Source of the DNA: Symbiodinium natans
Taxonomy: Eukaryota; Sar; Dinophyceae; Suessiales; Symbiodiniaceae
DNA length: 64,000 nt
Direction of reading: 5' to 3'
Assembly (NCBI GenBank): GCA_905221605.1
Contig: CAJNDS010002307.1
Span: 41,001-105,000, forward strand
A program made the position numbers and the translations under genes. This document shows positions 10,501 through 17,790 of the stretch, in pieces (position 1 is the stretch's first letter; every line of letters begins with the position of its first letter). The notes beneath the pieces were generated by a model. The model was not told the DNA's origin. It saw only the letters and a list, made by a program, of their open reading frames with translations, and did not search any database.

Positions 10501-10589
10501 TACAGGATCCTGTTCTTACAGTTTCGGACCTGGAGTATATTCTGCTGCAACTTCACCTCAAGATTGCCAACAATCGGAAAAAGAAGTGA
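7452..10589 (+). CDS. LTR-element ORF 4: second triple-CCCH protein segment
   Basis: A fourth frame, again -1, overlapping ORF 3; it is open from before 7377, and the first ATG is 7452. It contains a short imperfect repeat (LPGQGVAGQ / LPGQEVAGQ) near the start and a long globular region (about 7900-8470) that I do not recognise. Three CCCH fingers follow: 9346-9413, 9440-9505 and 9521-9586, all C-x8-C-x5-C-x3-H. The C-terminal third is a Lys/Glu-rich coiled-coil-like tail with clusters such as KKKVKKKRK that could direct nuclear import or bind RNA. It ends in TGA at 10587-10589. Six CCCH fingers in one element is far more than the one or two CCHC knuckles of normal Gag proteins. Confidence 0.75.
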   Translation: MVGSLAVGSTDEVLPGQGVAGQVNVSESAQVLPGQEVAGQETAPEGAVQISGEETDQKEGEGGSNELRGDDAKILDGGPVRNDLQQLLVKGLLTRIYWKVAVGKLPVGQRDCQKGSNKMDRNLVISMSSEGASEQDENLALEDDADQSMGDGAMVVLVYDPRTLIQSPTTDWVMRRGLTDRSVWPAMAYMAQRICAEMVQVDEMNAQLGTGALLFQRRDQGHYSDLHHSFHDNPCLPAVGNYPLSVMGALLSPGLEGEFKNTDKFGTAMEAIAYDWSRSPGMEVHIELMARVAKMVHPFLNLGAQGSVMVSEFLWQRGRARLMEFLQAATCADQLEALWRRMDDDADEEVDPSTAVLEVLGPEDAVLDQGNNESLIPIEDAGGETSGDTGGDGKAPEVSPEEETSSGSSRLADTRIFLWSVYSRVASNFSMQDRTTGKIFDSTKGYPGEGPNNDDNPSSKGNLPWISEDYLDEVVSKKMERSSDMDGFVPGSEGPLEKVEVENVTASKILMALWKKGHRVGYRRLCRLNASGCKVGAMKRPIKRVQKIGTRKAFTKMFNVFGSSQHGSGVGGKPIMKVVGPRPGFPAVLQAPNTDSTSGEGSSPQVHGNVHVEHNRPMDRYEAERLEKRKKGFCYWFGKGKDRCKFGDDCKFIHSEDDVVLHSYWCKYYVAGRECFAGKDCGFSHDATGVRCVQFARSGKCRFGDRCVFEHGVPLEEQRPRSPRTPPRDGPRRKSGANGGEKEISPEQFDDDEEDFMVYDEETKMTELLMEAISFLSGGKPDLARAEADPLFKLLKFTGDADQMDQEWVSWTTEMLTVLELLEVVKSYEVSLAEVEEWVNDLRIWYERANLGEEKDSKRGKKRSLERESSKDIPAEKGAVETSETEVAVEEEKKKVKKKRKAAAIEDPYTLMVPKPKKMPTIIEKGGSTSNVVASAVEKSSKTRTKSNVGGKTKKREKSQSPKKEEVVMVQDPEEKDRPSDADAPGSATANEELGQSCQAIEDAKREGLVSSIQRGVQDPVLTVSDLEYILLQLHLKIANNRKKK

Positions 10590-10946
10590 TTGGATGGTAT
10601 GGATGAAGGGATGGTTTTTCTCTTTCTGGAGACAGGTGCGCTGGAACAGCCAATGTGCTGACAATGTGGTGGTTACTATTAAGGGTATGGAAATCCCTGA
10701 TAGTAGAAGTTAGTAGCTTTTCGCGTGGCGAAGACCACGGTTTGTGGTGAAGAAGGCCAAGGAGTCTTCAGTGATGAGAGGATCATGGTGAAAAGAGATT
10801 CTCTATGGGTAGTAGGTTAGCCAATGTGCTATAATTCCGTCCTGGAAGACGTTAAACCACAACATGCATTTCAAGCAGCTGGCTGCTGCCTTAATGGCAG
10901 TTTTTGGCCAAAAGATCTGCATCTCCAGTGTGTCCTAGGAAATCCT
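10590..10946 (+). other. 3' untranslated interior of the LTR element
   Basis: About 360 bases between the last ORF and the polypurine tract; no further domain is visible. Confidence 0.6.
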
Positions 10947-10959
10947 AGGACAGGGGGAG
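10947..10959 (+). other. Polypurine tract
   Basis: AGGACAGGGGGAG, a purine run with one pyrimidine, ends exactly at the first base of the right LTR. This is where plus-strand DNA synthesis of an LTR retroelement is primed. Confidence 0.75.
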
Positions 10960-11246
10960 TGCGGAGCTGCAATTGGTATTGTAGAAAAGGGTTAGTGTTG
11001 AGAGTTGGAAGGGTTAATGAACCCGGAAATCATGTTTGGCTCAAGATGGGCTTGAACAGAAAGCCACAAGTTCAAAAAGTAGTGCCTGGGTTCTTAGGGT
11101 TTGGTAAGGGTGTGGATTCCTTCCCCCTTTCCTTCCCCCCTGGGTTGCTCTTATCCGTGTTCTTGTTTGTTTCTTGGTTCGATCTGGGGAATATAAGTTC
11201 AGGGCGATTAGGGGAGTTGATTTCCTTCCTTGGTTGTCCCCCCGTA
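10960..11246 (+). repeat. 3' LTR (287 bp) of the RNA-binding LTR element
   Basis: Identical base for base to 2442-2728, including the spliced-leader-like motif (11023-11045). It is followed at once by the host duplication CCCTA. Confidence 0.9.
11023..11045 (+). promoter_or_regulatory. Spliced-leader-like motif in the 3' LTR
   Basis: Same sequence as 2505-2527, ending TTTGGCTCAAG in the sense direction. Confidence 0.65.
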
Positions 11247-12021
11247 CCCTAAACCCTGAACCTTAAACCCTAAACCCCTGCCGCGTCCTCCCAGCACTGG
11301 CCTGAGGTGACCGACCTGGTTTAGGGAGCACGCGGCTTTAGGGACTAGAGGGTCGGCGCGGATTAGGTTTTTTGGGCCAAAAACCCTAAACCCTATATGC
11401 TGAACCCGAAATCCTAAGTCCTAAGTCCTAAACCCTAAACCCTAAACCCGGGTTGAGGGTTTCGGGTCAAGAAAGGTTGCCCTTTCGGCAAGGATTCCCC
11501 TTTTTGAGGGCTTCATTCCATGGTTCACAGGCCCGACATAGTTTTCTGGGGTTTTGGGGGTATATCGGGGTTTAGGGTTTAGGGTGCAGGGTTTAGGAGT
11601 TCTATCGGGTTTACGGTTTCAGAGATTCAGGGATTTTACAGGCGTTTCGGGCTCTGCACTCTTTAAACCCTTCCACATCATGTAGGATGTTCATATTTAC
11701 ATCTTCAGTTCAGTTCTGATTCACCTCCAGTAAAGATCGACCAGCCAGCAACCTCGCCAAAAGCCTTAAACCCCCAACACATCAATGAGTCAGCAAGATG
11801 GAAAGCACCAACGCGACAGCTCCTCCGCCCTAGAACCCTGCATAAGTCTTACAGTAAACCCTCGGCTGGCTCTACAAACCTCTTTATGAAATGTCACAAG
11901 CTGCCGAGATACTTGAACCCTACAAACTCTGTACATCTTGAAAACTTCTAAAGCCTGCATGCCCTATGAACCCCGTACACCCTATAAATCCAACACATCC
12001 TCCTGGCTTCTCTGCCCTGCT
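11247..12021. other. Spacer between the two retroelements
   Basis: CCCTAAA units and plain sequence. A possible minus-strand exon near 11290-11325 (AG|GTCGGTCACC) would suit a continuation of the leucine-rich-repeat gene but has no independent support. Otherwise no gene is seen. Confidence 0.4.
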
Positions 12022-12203
12022 TCCAGGGATACAAGGAAGGACCCCTACAAGGGACCCTTACTCTCACCATTCCCACATTTTACCAATATGTATATATTTA
12101 TATATACACCGTATATCGTCCCTTTATACCTAAGTAGTCCCTAAGTACCGCCTGCATCACTCCCCCTAAGGTCCCTCATTACAAGGGGGTCCCTCCTTTC
12201 GTC
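12022..12203. mobile_element. Palindromic MITE-like element, family 9
   Basis: The ends pair as inverted repeats (AAGGACCCCTACAAGGGACC at the left; the right end has the complementary GGTCCCTC...GGGGGTCCCTCC) around an AT-rich middle. Related copies are at about 58250-58380 and 63309-63447. Confidence 0.6.
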
Positions 12204-12205
12204 CG

Positions 12206-12433
12206 TAAACCCTAAACCCTAAACCCTAAACCGTAAACCCCTACCCTAAACCCTAGACCCCAGACCCTAGACCCTAGACCCTAAACCCTAAACCCTAAAC
12301 CCCTAACCCCTAACCCTAAACCCTAAACCCTAAACCCTAAACCCTAAACCCTAAACCCCTACCCTAAACCCTAGACCCTAGACCCTAGACCCTAAACCCT
12401 AAACCCTAAACCCTAAACCATAAACCCTAAACC
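12206..12433. repeat. CCCTAAA array, copia insertion site
   Basis: More than 20 tandem CCCTAAA/CCCTAGA units. Bases 12429-12433 (AAACC) are one copy of the copia target duplication. Confidence 0.9.
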
Positions 12434-12536
12434 TGAAACGCTATTTTAGCAACCGCACACTTGAGCCAAAAGTAACGTCGGTGTGAAACAACTGTACATG
12501 AGACCTTAGACCCAAACTATACCCCAAATCCAGTCA
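12434..12536 (-). repeat. 3' LTR of the copia element (103 bp)
   Basis: Identical to 20007-20109, with TG...CA ends. 103 bp is very short for a copia LTR. It contains the spliced-leader-like motif at 12460-12481 (minus). Confidence 0.95.
12460..12481 (-). promoter_or_regulatory. Spliced-leader-like motif in the copia 3' LTR
   Basis: On the minus (sense) strand this 22-mer begins CCGACG and ends TTTTGGCTCAAG. Its last twelve bases equal the 3' end of the dinoflagellate spliced leader. Confidence 0.65.
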
Positions 12537-12591
12537 CGCCTCCCGAGTAGGGATCACGCTTTGCTTTCCCTGCGAGCCTTTGGGGTAGTCT

Positions 12592-15500
12592 TCACACCTT
12601 TCCCAAGGCCAACTCGTGCTTTCCGGACCTTACGTTGTAGCCCATTCGACCAAGTAGCCTAGATGCAGTTTGGCCGTCCAGTGGCTTCGTCATGAGATCC
12701 GCAAGCATGTCTTGCGTACTGACCTTCTTCAGACGGATTCTCCCTTGGTCCACTATTTCCTGGACCCATAGATAGCAGGTGTCAATGTGTTTGACTTTTC
12801 CCAGCCCTCGTCTCGAGCCGATGGATATGCCTGCACTGGCATCCATAGCTATGTTGACGGAGAGCTTGATGCCCCAATCTGCCATCATCGCTTGCTCGCC
12901 CAAGGCGGTAGATGCAGTTGAGATCAAGCCATAGTACTCTGCTTCTCCTGTGGACAAAGCTATCACAGCTTGCCCCTTGGCTGCTGCCTTCACCGTTGAC
13001 TCTCCGAGCTGGATCACTGTTCCAGTCGTGCTTTTTCTGGACTTTATGCATCCACCGTGATCGCTGTCTGACCATGCATTGATGCTGGTGAAGTGCTCCT
13101 GATATGGAATCAGTTGCACCAATCTAGGAGCGCCTCGGAGGTACCTCGCAGCTCTCTTCAGGAGACCCCAGTGGTGTTGTTGGGGTTCCTTCAGTCCCTT
13201 TGCTAACTCGCGAACGGTTCTCAGCAGGTTGGGTCTGTCCATAGACAGGTAACCAATTCGCATAGCTATGGAACGGTACAGAGCTGCTTCAGCAGTTCCA
13301 AGTGGTGTCTTGTCCATGTCCTCTTCTTTGGTTTTGACCAGTGGAGTGGTCACAGAGAGGCTTTTCTCCAGACCTAACTGTTCCAGAATCAAATCCACAT
13401 GCCGAGGGTCGGCTTCCATCTCGATTCCCTCATGGGTCCACGTCACTAGGCGGTTCAAGACAGATATCTGATGAATCACGCCTGGCAGCTCCGAACCGGG
13501 TCTTGCCAGGATGCCTCTTGTTTCTACTGTCCAAACCTTGCCCAGCTCAGCTTCTAGCCACTTGAGCTCTTCGTAACTCCCAACCACAGTGTAGTCATCG
13601 CCATGGACATTTAGTCGCAAGGATCTTTCTTCGTGGAAGTAAAGGCAGGGATTGCTTCGGCCTTGCCTGAAGCTCAAACCTTCTAGAGCATCCTTGATGG
13701 CTTTTTCCCAATTGGAGGGTGCATCTCGTGTTCCATATAAGGAACGTTTCAAGAGTCCGACCTTGTCTCGCCCTTCTCCAGCTTCTGGCGGAAGTTCAAC
13801 CAGCAATCTTCGGCGCACAGGGCTCCAAAAATGTGCCTTCTTCACATCCAGAAACATAAGGCAGACTTCTCCACCGGATCCTGCGGGTGACAACTTTCCC
13901 CGAGCGTTGGGTACTTGGCGTGTCGACGCTAGAGTGAATAGCGCCCGCAGCGAACTCAGCGGTGGCATGGCAGCGAAGAAATCGCTCCATGTAGACTGAT
14001 CTTCTGGCTGTTGTGGTCCTCGAGCACGTTTGAGTTCTTGAGCGACTAACCGGGATCTCAGCTTAAGCCGGGCACTGTCTCCCTTGTTGACATCCACCCA
14101 CCTTGTGCCGATCACCTTTTCGTTGGCAGGACGTGGTATGGTTTCCCACACTCCCATCTGCCGTATGACGCTCAATTCCTCTGCTCGTGCGGCCCGAACA
14201 CCTTCTGCGGGAAGCTCCTTCCCGGTAAGGTCGTCGTAGAAAGTCTCGGCTAAGACCTCCTCTACTAAACCATCAACCAGGTCGCAAGTAGGCTGCTCGA
14301 TTCTTTCCAGGGATTTAGTCCACGCCTTTCGCTCGTCAGCGATAAGGGTCTCAATCATTCCCTCGACGTCTTCAGCCTTGCGCTTGGAGGCTTCTGCTCG
14401 GTCATTTGCAGGCCTAAGCTCGGACCTCTCTTGGTCCCCAGGGTCCTCGCTTTTCCGCTTGCCAGCCGAAGCAGTTCCCGAAGCGGCAACTGCTGGCTTC
14501 TTGCTTTCTCGCGCGGCGGAAGCGGGCTCTGCTTTGGACGGTTTCCTTTTCTCCACTGTTTTCGCAGCTTGGCTCGGTAGCCTGCTAGGCTGGCTAGGCT
14601 CGCTCGCCCCTGTGCCTCCTGGCTCCGGCCCTTCTTCTTTCTCCTTTTCCTTCTCACCTTTCCTCTTCTTTTCTTCTGCCTCGTGGACCTTCGTGAAGTA
14701 CTCGGTTTCGCGCTGAGTCTCTCGCTCCAGGCGGGCTTGGCCCCGAGAGGTATCCTTCAGCGCCTCTTGGATCCTCTTCCTACACGTCTCGTTGTGGTTG
14801 ATGCCCTGGCGTTCTCTCCCTTCGCGAATTGCGGCACAGGCTTCGCAGCCCCCGGTGTAGCCAAACTGCTCCAGGTCACTTTGTCGGATGTACATCCTCC
14901 GATACGTAGGCAACCTCTCTGCTTGGCCCGGTGGTGGCGGCAGCTCTGCTGGCGCAACCACTGGCTCGATCGCGATAGGCTCAGGAAGTCTGTCGGCGTC
15001 CGCTCCTGGACTCTTCTCGGGATTCGGCTGCCAAGGAGTTCCCTTCACAGCCTTCAGCATCTCGAGATCGAACTGCTTGTCTGCTGGCTTTCTTCGGATT
15101 GATTGCACCACCAGGATACCCGAAGGTGTCCCGATAATCTTCTCCGAGCTTGTCAGCCGCAGTCCCAGGTAGACTCCTTCCTGCCATCTGGCATCTAGCT
15201 TGCTTTTCGCCCGTCGGCGATAGTCCACGATCTCACCGAAACTTGGTAGAGCTATCTGCCAAGTCCGGCCTTTCAGCTTTTGGAACGGTGTCATGCCCTC
15301 GCTGTCCTCCTGGGAGAACAGGGTGTGGAGTACCCCGGCATACTCGATCATCCAAGGGAAGATAACCGACAGGGCATACTTCATTGTGCGCACTTGTCCC
15401 TGCACACGCTGCACCGCATTTTCAGCTGCTCCGTTGCTCTGCCCGTGAGCGTCGCCCTTGGGCGATTCTTCCAGAGTCAACTCCTCTGAGAAACCAGCCT

Positions 15501-16125
15501 TGACTGCAGCCCCCAGTGCCTTGATTGGGTTTTCTTGGTCCGTTTTCAAGACCAGGCACTTGTACCCCAACCAATTCAAATCTCGAAGCACTGCCTTTTC
15601 GGGATAGGTCGAACCAACTGTCCCTTTGGTTGGCAGCAAGTGAGAGAAGATTGCCTTGGAGGCACGGTCCCTCAAGACAACAGTTGGCAGGCTCTTCCCT
15701 GGTACTCCCTTTTCAGAGAAGTACAGGTAGTCGGCTGACACTACGGGCACTGCGGACTCGCGGCCCTCGTGGTGGTGAGAGTAGGCTCTCCCTCGTCCAG
15801 CGACGCAGGCTGGGCACCACGCCCTGTAAGGGATATGCGTTACCTCATGCTCTGCAACCATTTGAGGCGTTGGCACTGGTGGAGCCCGAAGCGGTCTCGC
15901 ACGCTGTGCCTCTTCGCCTCCTGGCTGGGCGGATCCCGAGCCGGGTTCCACCTGGCTTGGGTCTTCATCCCCAAACGGTTGGGCCTCGTCCTCTTCACCA
16001 TCCGAGTGGATCGGGAAAACCTCCGGCTCAGGAAAGGTTGTAGTATTCCACTGCAGCGCCTGCTGCGTTCTTCTCCTCTTTTCCTTCCTTCTTTTCCTTC
16101 CTATCCTTTCCTTCAACCCAACCAC
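12592..16125 (-). CDS. Copia Pol: integrase, reverse transcriptase, RNase H
   Basis: An open frame of 1,177 codons. Residues 93-107 form the integrase zinc-binding motif (H93, H97, C104, C107, in ...THIPYRAWCPAC). The integrase catalytic triad is D132 (ADYLYF), D196 (KTDQE) and E235 (NGAAEN). A long charged, low-complexity linker (about 370-600) follows. Reverse transcriptase has D760 in FLDVKKAHF and the active-site pair D843-D844 in NVHGDDY, a variant of the usual YVDD. RNase H has D1020 (AWSDSDHGG), E1061 (STGEAEY), D1095 and D1115 (KHIDT). All catalytic residues are present, so these enzymes could be active. The start shown is the first ATG; in a working element this region would be joined in frame to protease, which is in the same frame but separated by stops. 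Confidence 0.93.
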   Translation of the reverse strand: MVGLKERIGRKRRKEKRRRTQQALQWNTTTFPEPEVFPIHSDGEEDEAQPFGDEDPSQVEPGSGSAQPGGEEAQRARPLRAPPVPTPQMVAEHEVTHIPYRAWCPACVAGRGRAYSHHHEGRESAVPVVSADYLYFSEKGVPGKSLPTVVLRDRASKAIFSHLLPTKGTVGSTYPEKAVLRDLNWLGYKCLVLKTDQENPIKALGAAVKAGFSEELTLEESPKGDAHGQSNGAAENAVQRVQGQVRTMKYALSVIFPWMIEYAGVLHTLFSQEDSEGMTPFQKLKGRTWQIALPSFGEIVDYRRRAKSKLDARWQEGVYLGLRLTSSEKIIGTPSGILVVQSIRRKPADKQFDLEMLKAVKGTPWQPNPEKSPGADADRLPEPIAIEPVVAPAELPPPPGQAERLPTYRRMYIRQSDLEQFGYTGGCEACAAIREGRERQGINHNETCRKRIQEALKDTSRGQARLERETQRETEYFTKVHEAEEKKRKGEKEKEKEEGPEPGGTGASEPSQPSRLPSQAAKTVEKRKPSKAEPASAARESKKPAVAASGTASAGKRKSEDPGDQERSELRPANDRAEASKRKAEDVEGMIETLIADERKAWTKSLERIEQPTCDLVDGLVEEVLAETFYDDLTGKELPAEGVRAARAEELSVIRQMGVWETIPRPANEKVIGTRWVDVNKGDSARLKLRSRLVAQELKRARGPQQPEDQSTWSDFFAAMPPLSSLRALFTLASTRQVPNARGKLSPAGSGGEVCLMFLDVKKAHFWSPVRRRLLVELPPEAGEGRDKVGLLKRSLYGTRDAPSNWEKAIKDALEGLSFRQGRSNPCLYFHEERSLRLNVHGDDYTVVGSYEELKWLEAELGKVWTVETRGILARPGSELPGVIHQISVLNRLVTWTHEGIEMEADPRHVDLILEQLGLEKSLSVTTPLVKTKEEDMDKTPLGTAEAALYRSIAMRIGYLSMDRPNLLRTVRELAKGLKEPQQHHWGLLKRAARYLRGAPRLVQLIPYQEHFTSINAWSDSDHGGCIKSRKSTTGTVIQLGESTVKAAAKGQAVIALSTGEAEYYGLISTASTALGEQAMMADWGIKLSVNIAMDASAGISIGSRRGLGKVKHIDTCYLWVQEIVDQGRIRLKKVSTQDMLADLMTKPLDGQTASRLLGRMGYNVRSGKHELALGKV

Positions 16126-16365
16126 CTAAACCAACCGGGGTTAGGGTCTCAGACACTCCTACCCTACAGGCACTTCCGGCCCTTTTCTTCTCTACCGCGC
16201 CAAAATGGCTCTGTTCAGGGTGAAACGAAACGGCTCTACAGCTACGGCTCCTGCCTTCAAGGTCTTTCCCCAATGAGTGCAACGAAGCGCATCCCTCCGG
16301 GATGCTTAGCCCTTTCAGGGCCCTTAAAAACGCCACTGTCGGCTTGAAGCCTTCTGGAGCCGGCC
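16126..16365 (-). other. Stop-containing gap between protease and integrase
   Basis: Protease and Pol are in the same frame but about 240 bases apart, with in-frame TAA codons at 16366-16368 and 16324-16326. The other frames are open in parts but show no conserved motif. It is either a degraded stretch of polyprotein or a real separator. Confidence 0.5.
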
Positions 16366-17790
16366 TTACGCTGCTTGCTGCCGGTGAGGGTGCACAGGAA
16401 GCACGCGAAACGTCGCGCGGGGGCTTCCACGCACCGGGAAGAGCAGGGCCTTTCCATCAGGAAGGCAAAGCGTCGCGCTCTTTCCCGCAAACACCAAAGC
16501 GTTGCCACGGTCCATGGCACGCCCAGTCGACAGCAGGCAACGCTGAACGGCTGCCACGTTGAAGATGCATCTGCACCGGGTGGCCGATCCATCTGGCGAC
16601 GGGCCACTCAGATACACCTCTGTCGTCCCCAGGTTGGGCAGGCTCTCCCCACTCGCGGTGGAGAACTTCAGCGGCGAGCTCACCTTCTTCAGAGCAGTGG
16701 CTCGGCCTTCCTCGAAAAGCCGCCGGAACACCTTGTCGGGGATCACGTTGTGGCTCGCACCACTGTCCAGGATTACCTCCATAGATGGATGCTTCTGGTT
16801 CCGGGAAGGTGCCGAAGCGGCTCCATTCCCGGCCCCGTTTCCAGCCAAGGAAAACACGGTTCCCACGCGGCCTTCCATGCCGCCTTCTCCATCGGGCGGG
16901 TCTTCTGGACCTCTTCGCCCCAGTGGTTCGTGGTCAGCGTCGGGGTCTTCCTCCTCCAACTCGACTTCTTCTTCTTCTTCGTCCTCTTCCTCATCCTTCG
17001 GAAGGAGCGGTAGATGCTTCATCCTCTCTTTCCTCGAAAGGATCTTCTCGGCGTAAGCTCTTGCGGCAGCCTTCGTAGCTTTTCCTCGCCTCGAGGTGCA
17101 GCTCTCGCAGTCGCTGTCCAGCAACTTGCGCTCAACTGCCGCCCCGACCGTTCCCTTTGGGAGCTTCTTTACCAGGGCCCTCCTCAGCCCTTGTCGCTGT
17201 CGAAAGCGATCTGTGCCCTTGTGGGCGTCCACCAGGCGCTTCACCTGGCTCCACTTAATGATCCTGTCACGGGGCATCCTCTTTGACTGGGCCCTCAGTG
17301 CTCCAGCCAACGCTGCCCCTAGGATCTTGCTCCGGCCCATTACTGGCCTTCGTCCCGGAGTTTCTCCTGGGCTCTTTCCCGAACCTTGGGCCGCTGGCCC
17401 TCCCTCCGGGCTCCTTGGTGGGTCTCGAGACGAGGTCCCACCATCGCCCTCCTTGCCACCTTTTTCTCCTGTTTCCTGGGCAGCTTGCCATTGTTGCGCC
17501 ACGGCGCTGTCCGGATAGCCTCGGCTACCTTGGCAGAGTGCTTGGGCCTGGATCGCCTCCGCGGAGGCTCCCCCGACGGCTCTGCAGGCCGATCGGTGCC
17601 CTTCACTTCCTTGCCCCTCGGCCCAGGTGGCTCCTTGGGCTTTGCTGCGGCCTTGGCCCTGGCAGGTCCCGAAGCGGGTCCTGCACTGCCGCTCGCAGCT
17701 GCGGCCTGTTCGGCCTTCCTTTTCTTCCTTGCCGCTTCCCTGCGGCGCTTGCCCTCGCGCTCCCCTGGAGTTTTCGGCTTCTCTCGCCAA
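16366..17790 (-). CDS. Copia protease region
   Basis: An open frame of 474 codons, of which only the downstream part (about 17340 to 16366) looks like protein. The aspartic protease active site is D-S-G-A-S-H (16741-16767), followed by the flap-like FSTASGESLPNLG segment; acidic stretches precede it. It overlaps the upstream gag-linker frame by 450 bases and is shifted -1 from it, so normal expression would need a -1 frameshift. The upstream 150 codons are probably an off-frame reading of the linker. The frame ends in TAA before integrase. Confidence 0.75.
   Translation of the reverse strand: MAREAENSRGARGQAPQGSGKEEKEGRTGRSCERQCRTRFGTCQGQGRSKAQGATWAEGQGSEGHRSACRAVGGASAEAIQAQALCQGSRGYPDSAVAQQWQAAQETGEKGGKEGDGGTSSRDPPRSPEGGPAAQGSGKSPGETPGRRPVMGRSKILGAALAGALRAQSKRMPRDRIIKWSQVKRLVDAHKGTDRFRQRQGLRRALVKKLPKGTVGAAVERKLLDSDCESCTSRRGKATKAAARAYAEKILSRKERMKHLPLLPKDEEEDEEEEEVELEEEDPDADHEPLGRRGPEDPPDGEGGMEGRVGTVFSLAGNGAGNGAASAPSRNQKHPSMEVILDSGASHNVIPDKVFRRLFEEGRATALKKVSSPLKFSTASGESLPNLGTTEVYLSGPSPDGSATRCRCIFNVAAVQRCLLSTGRAMDRGNALVFAGKSATLCLPDGKALLFPVRGSPRATFRVLPVHPHRQQAA

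Larger units (their letters stand above)
2442..11246 (+). mobile_element. LTR retroelement without reverse transcriptase, carrying RNA-binding domain ORFs
   Basis: Two 287-bp direct repeats (2442-2728 and 10960-11246) read identically at every base and bound an 8.2-kb interior. The repeats begin TG and end TA. The host sequence CCCTA is present once on each outer side (2437-2441, 11247-11251), a 5-bp target duplication of the size made by LTR-element integrases. A purine tract lies directly before the right LTR, and a short tRNA-like priming site may follow the left one. The interior codes for about 2,600 residues in four overlapping frames (WW, S1, MLLE, CCCH and SAM-like domains), but no protease, integrase, reverse transcriptase or RNase H motif is visible in any frame. 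It is therefore best read as a non-autonomous element mobilised by enzymes made elsewhere. Identical LTRs mean a recent insertion. Confidence 0.85.
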
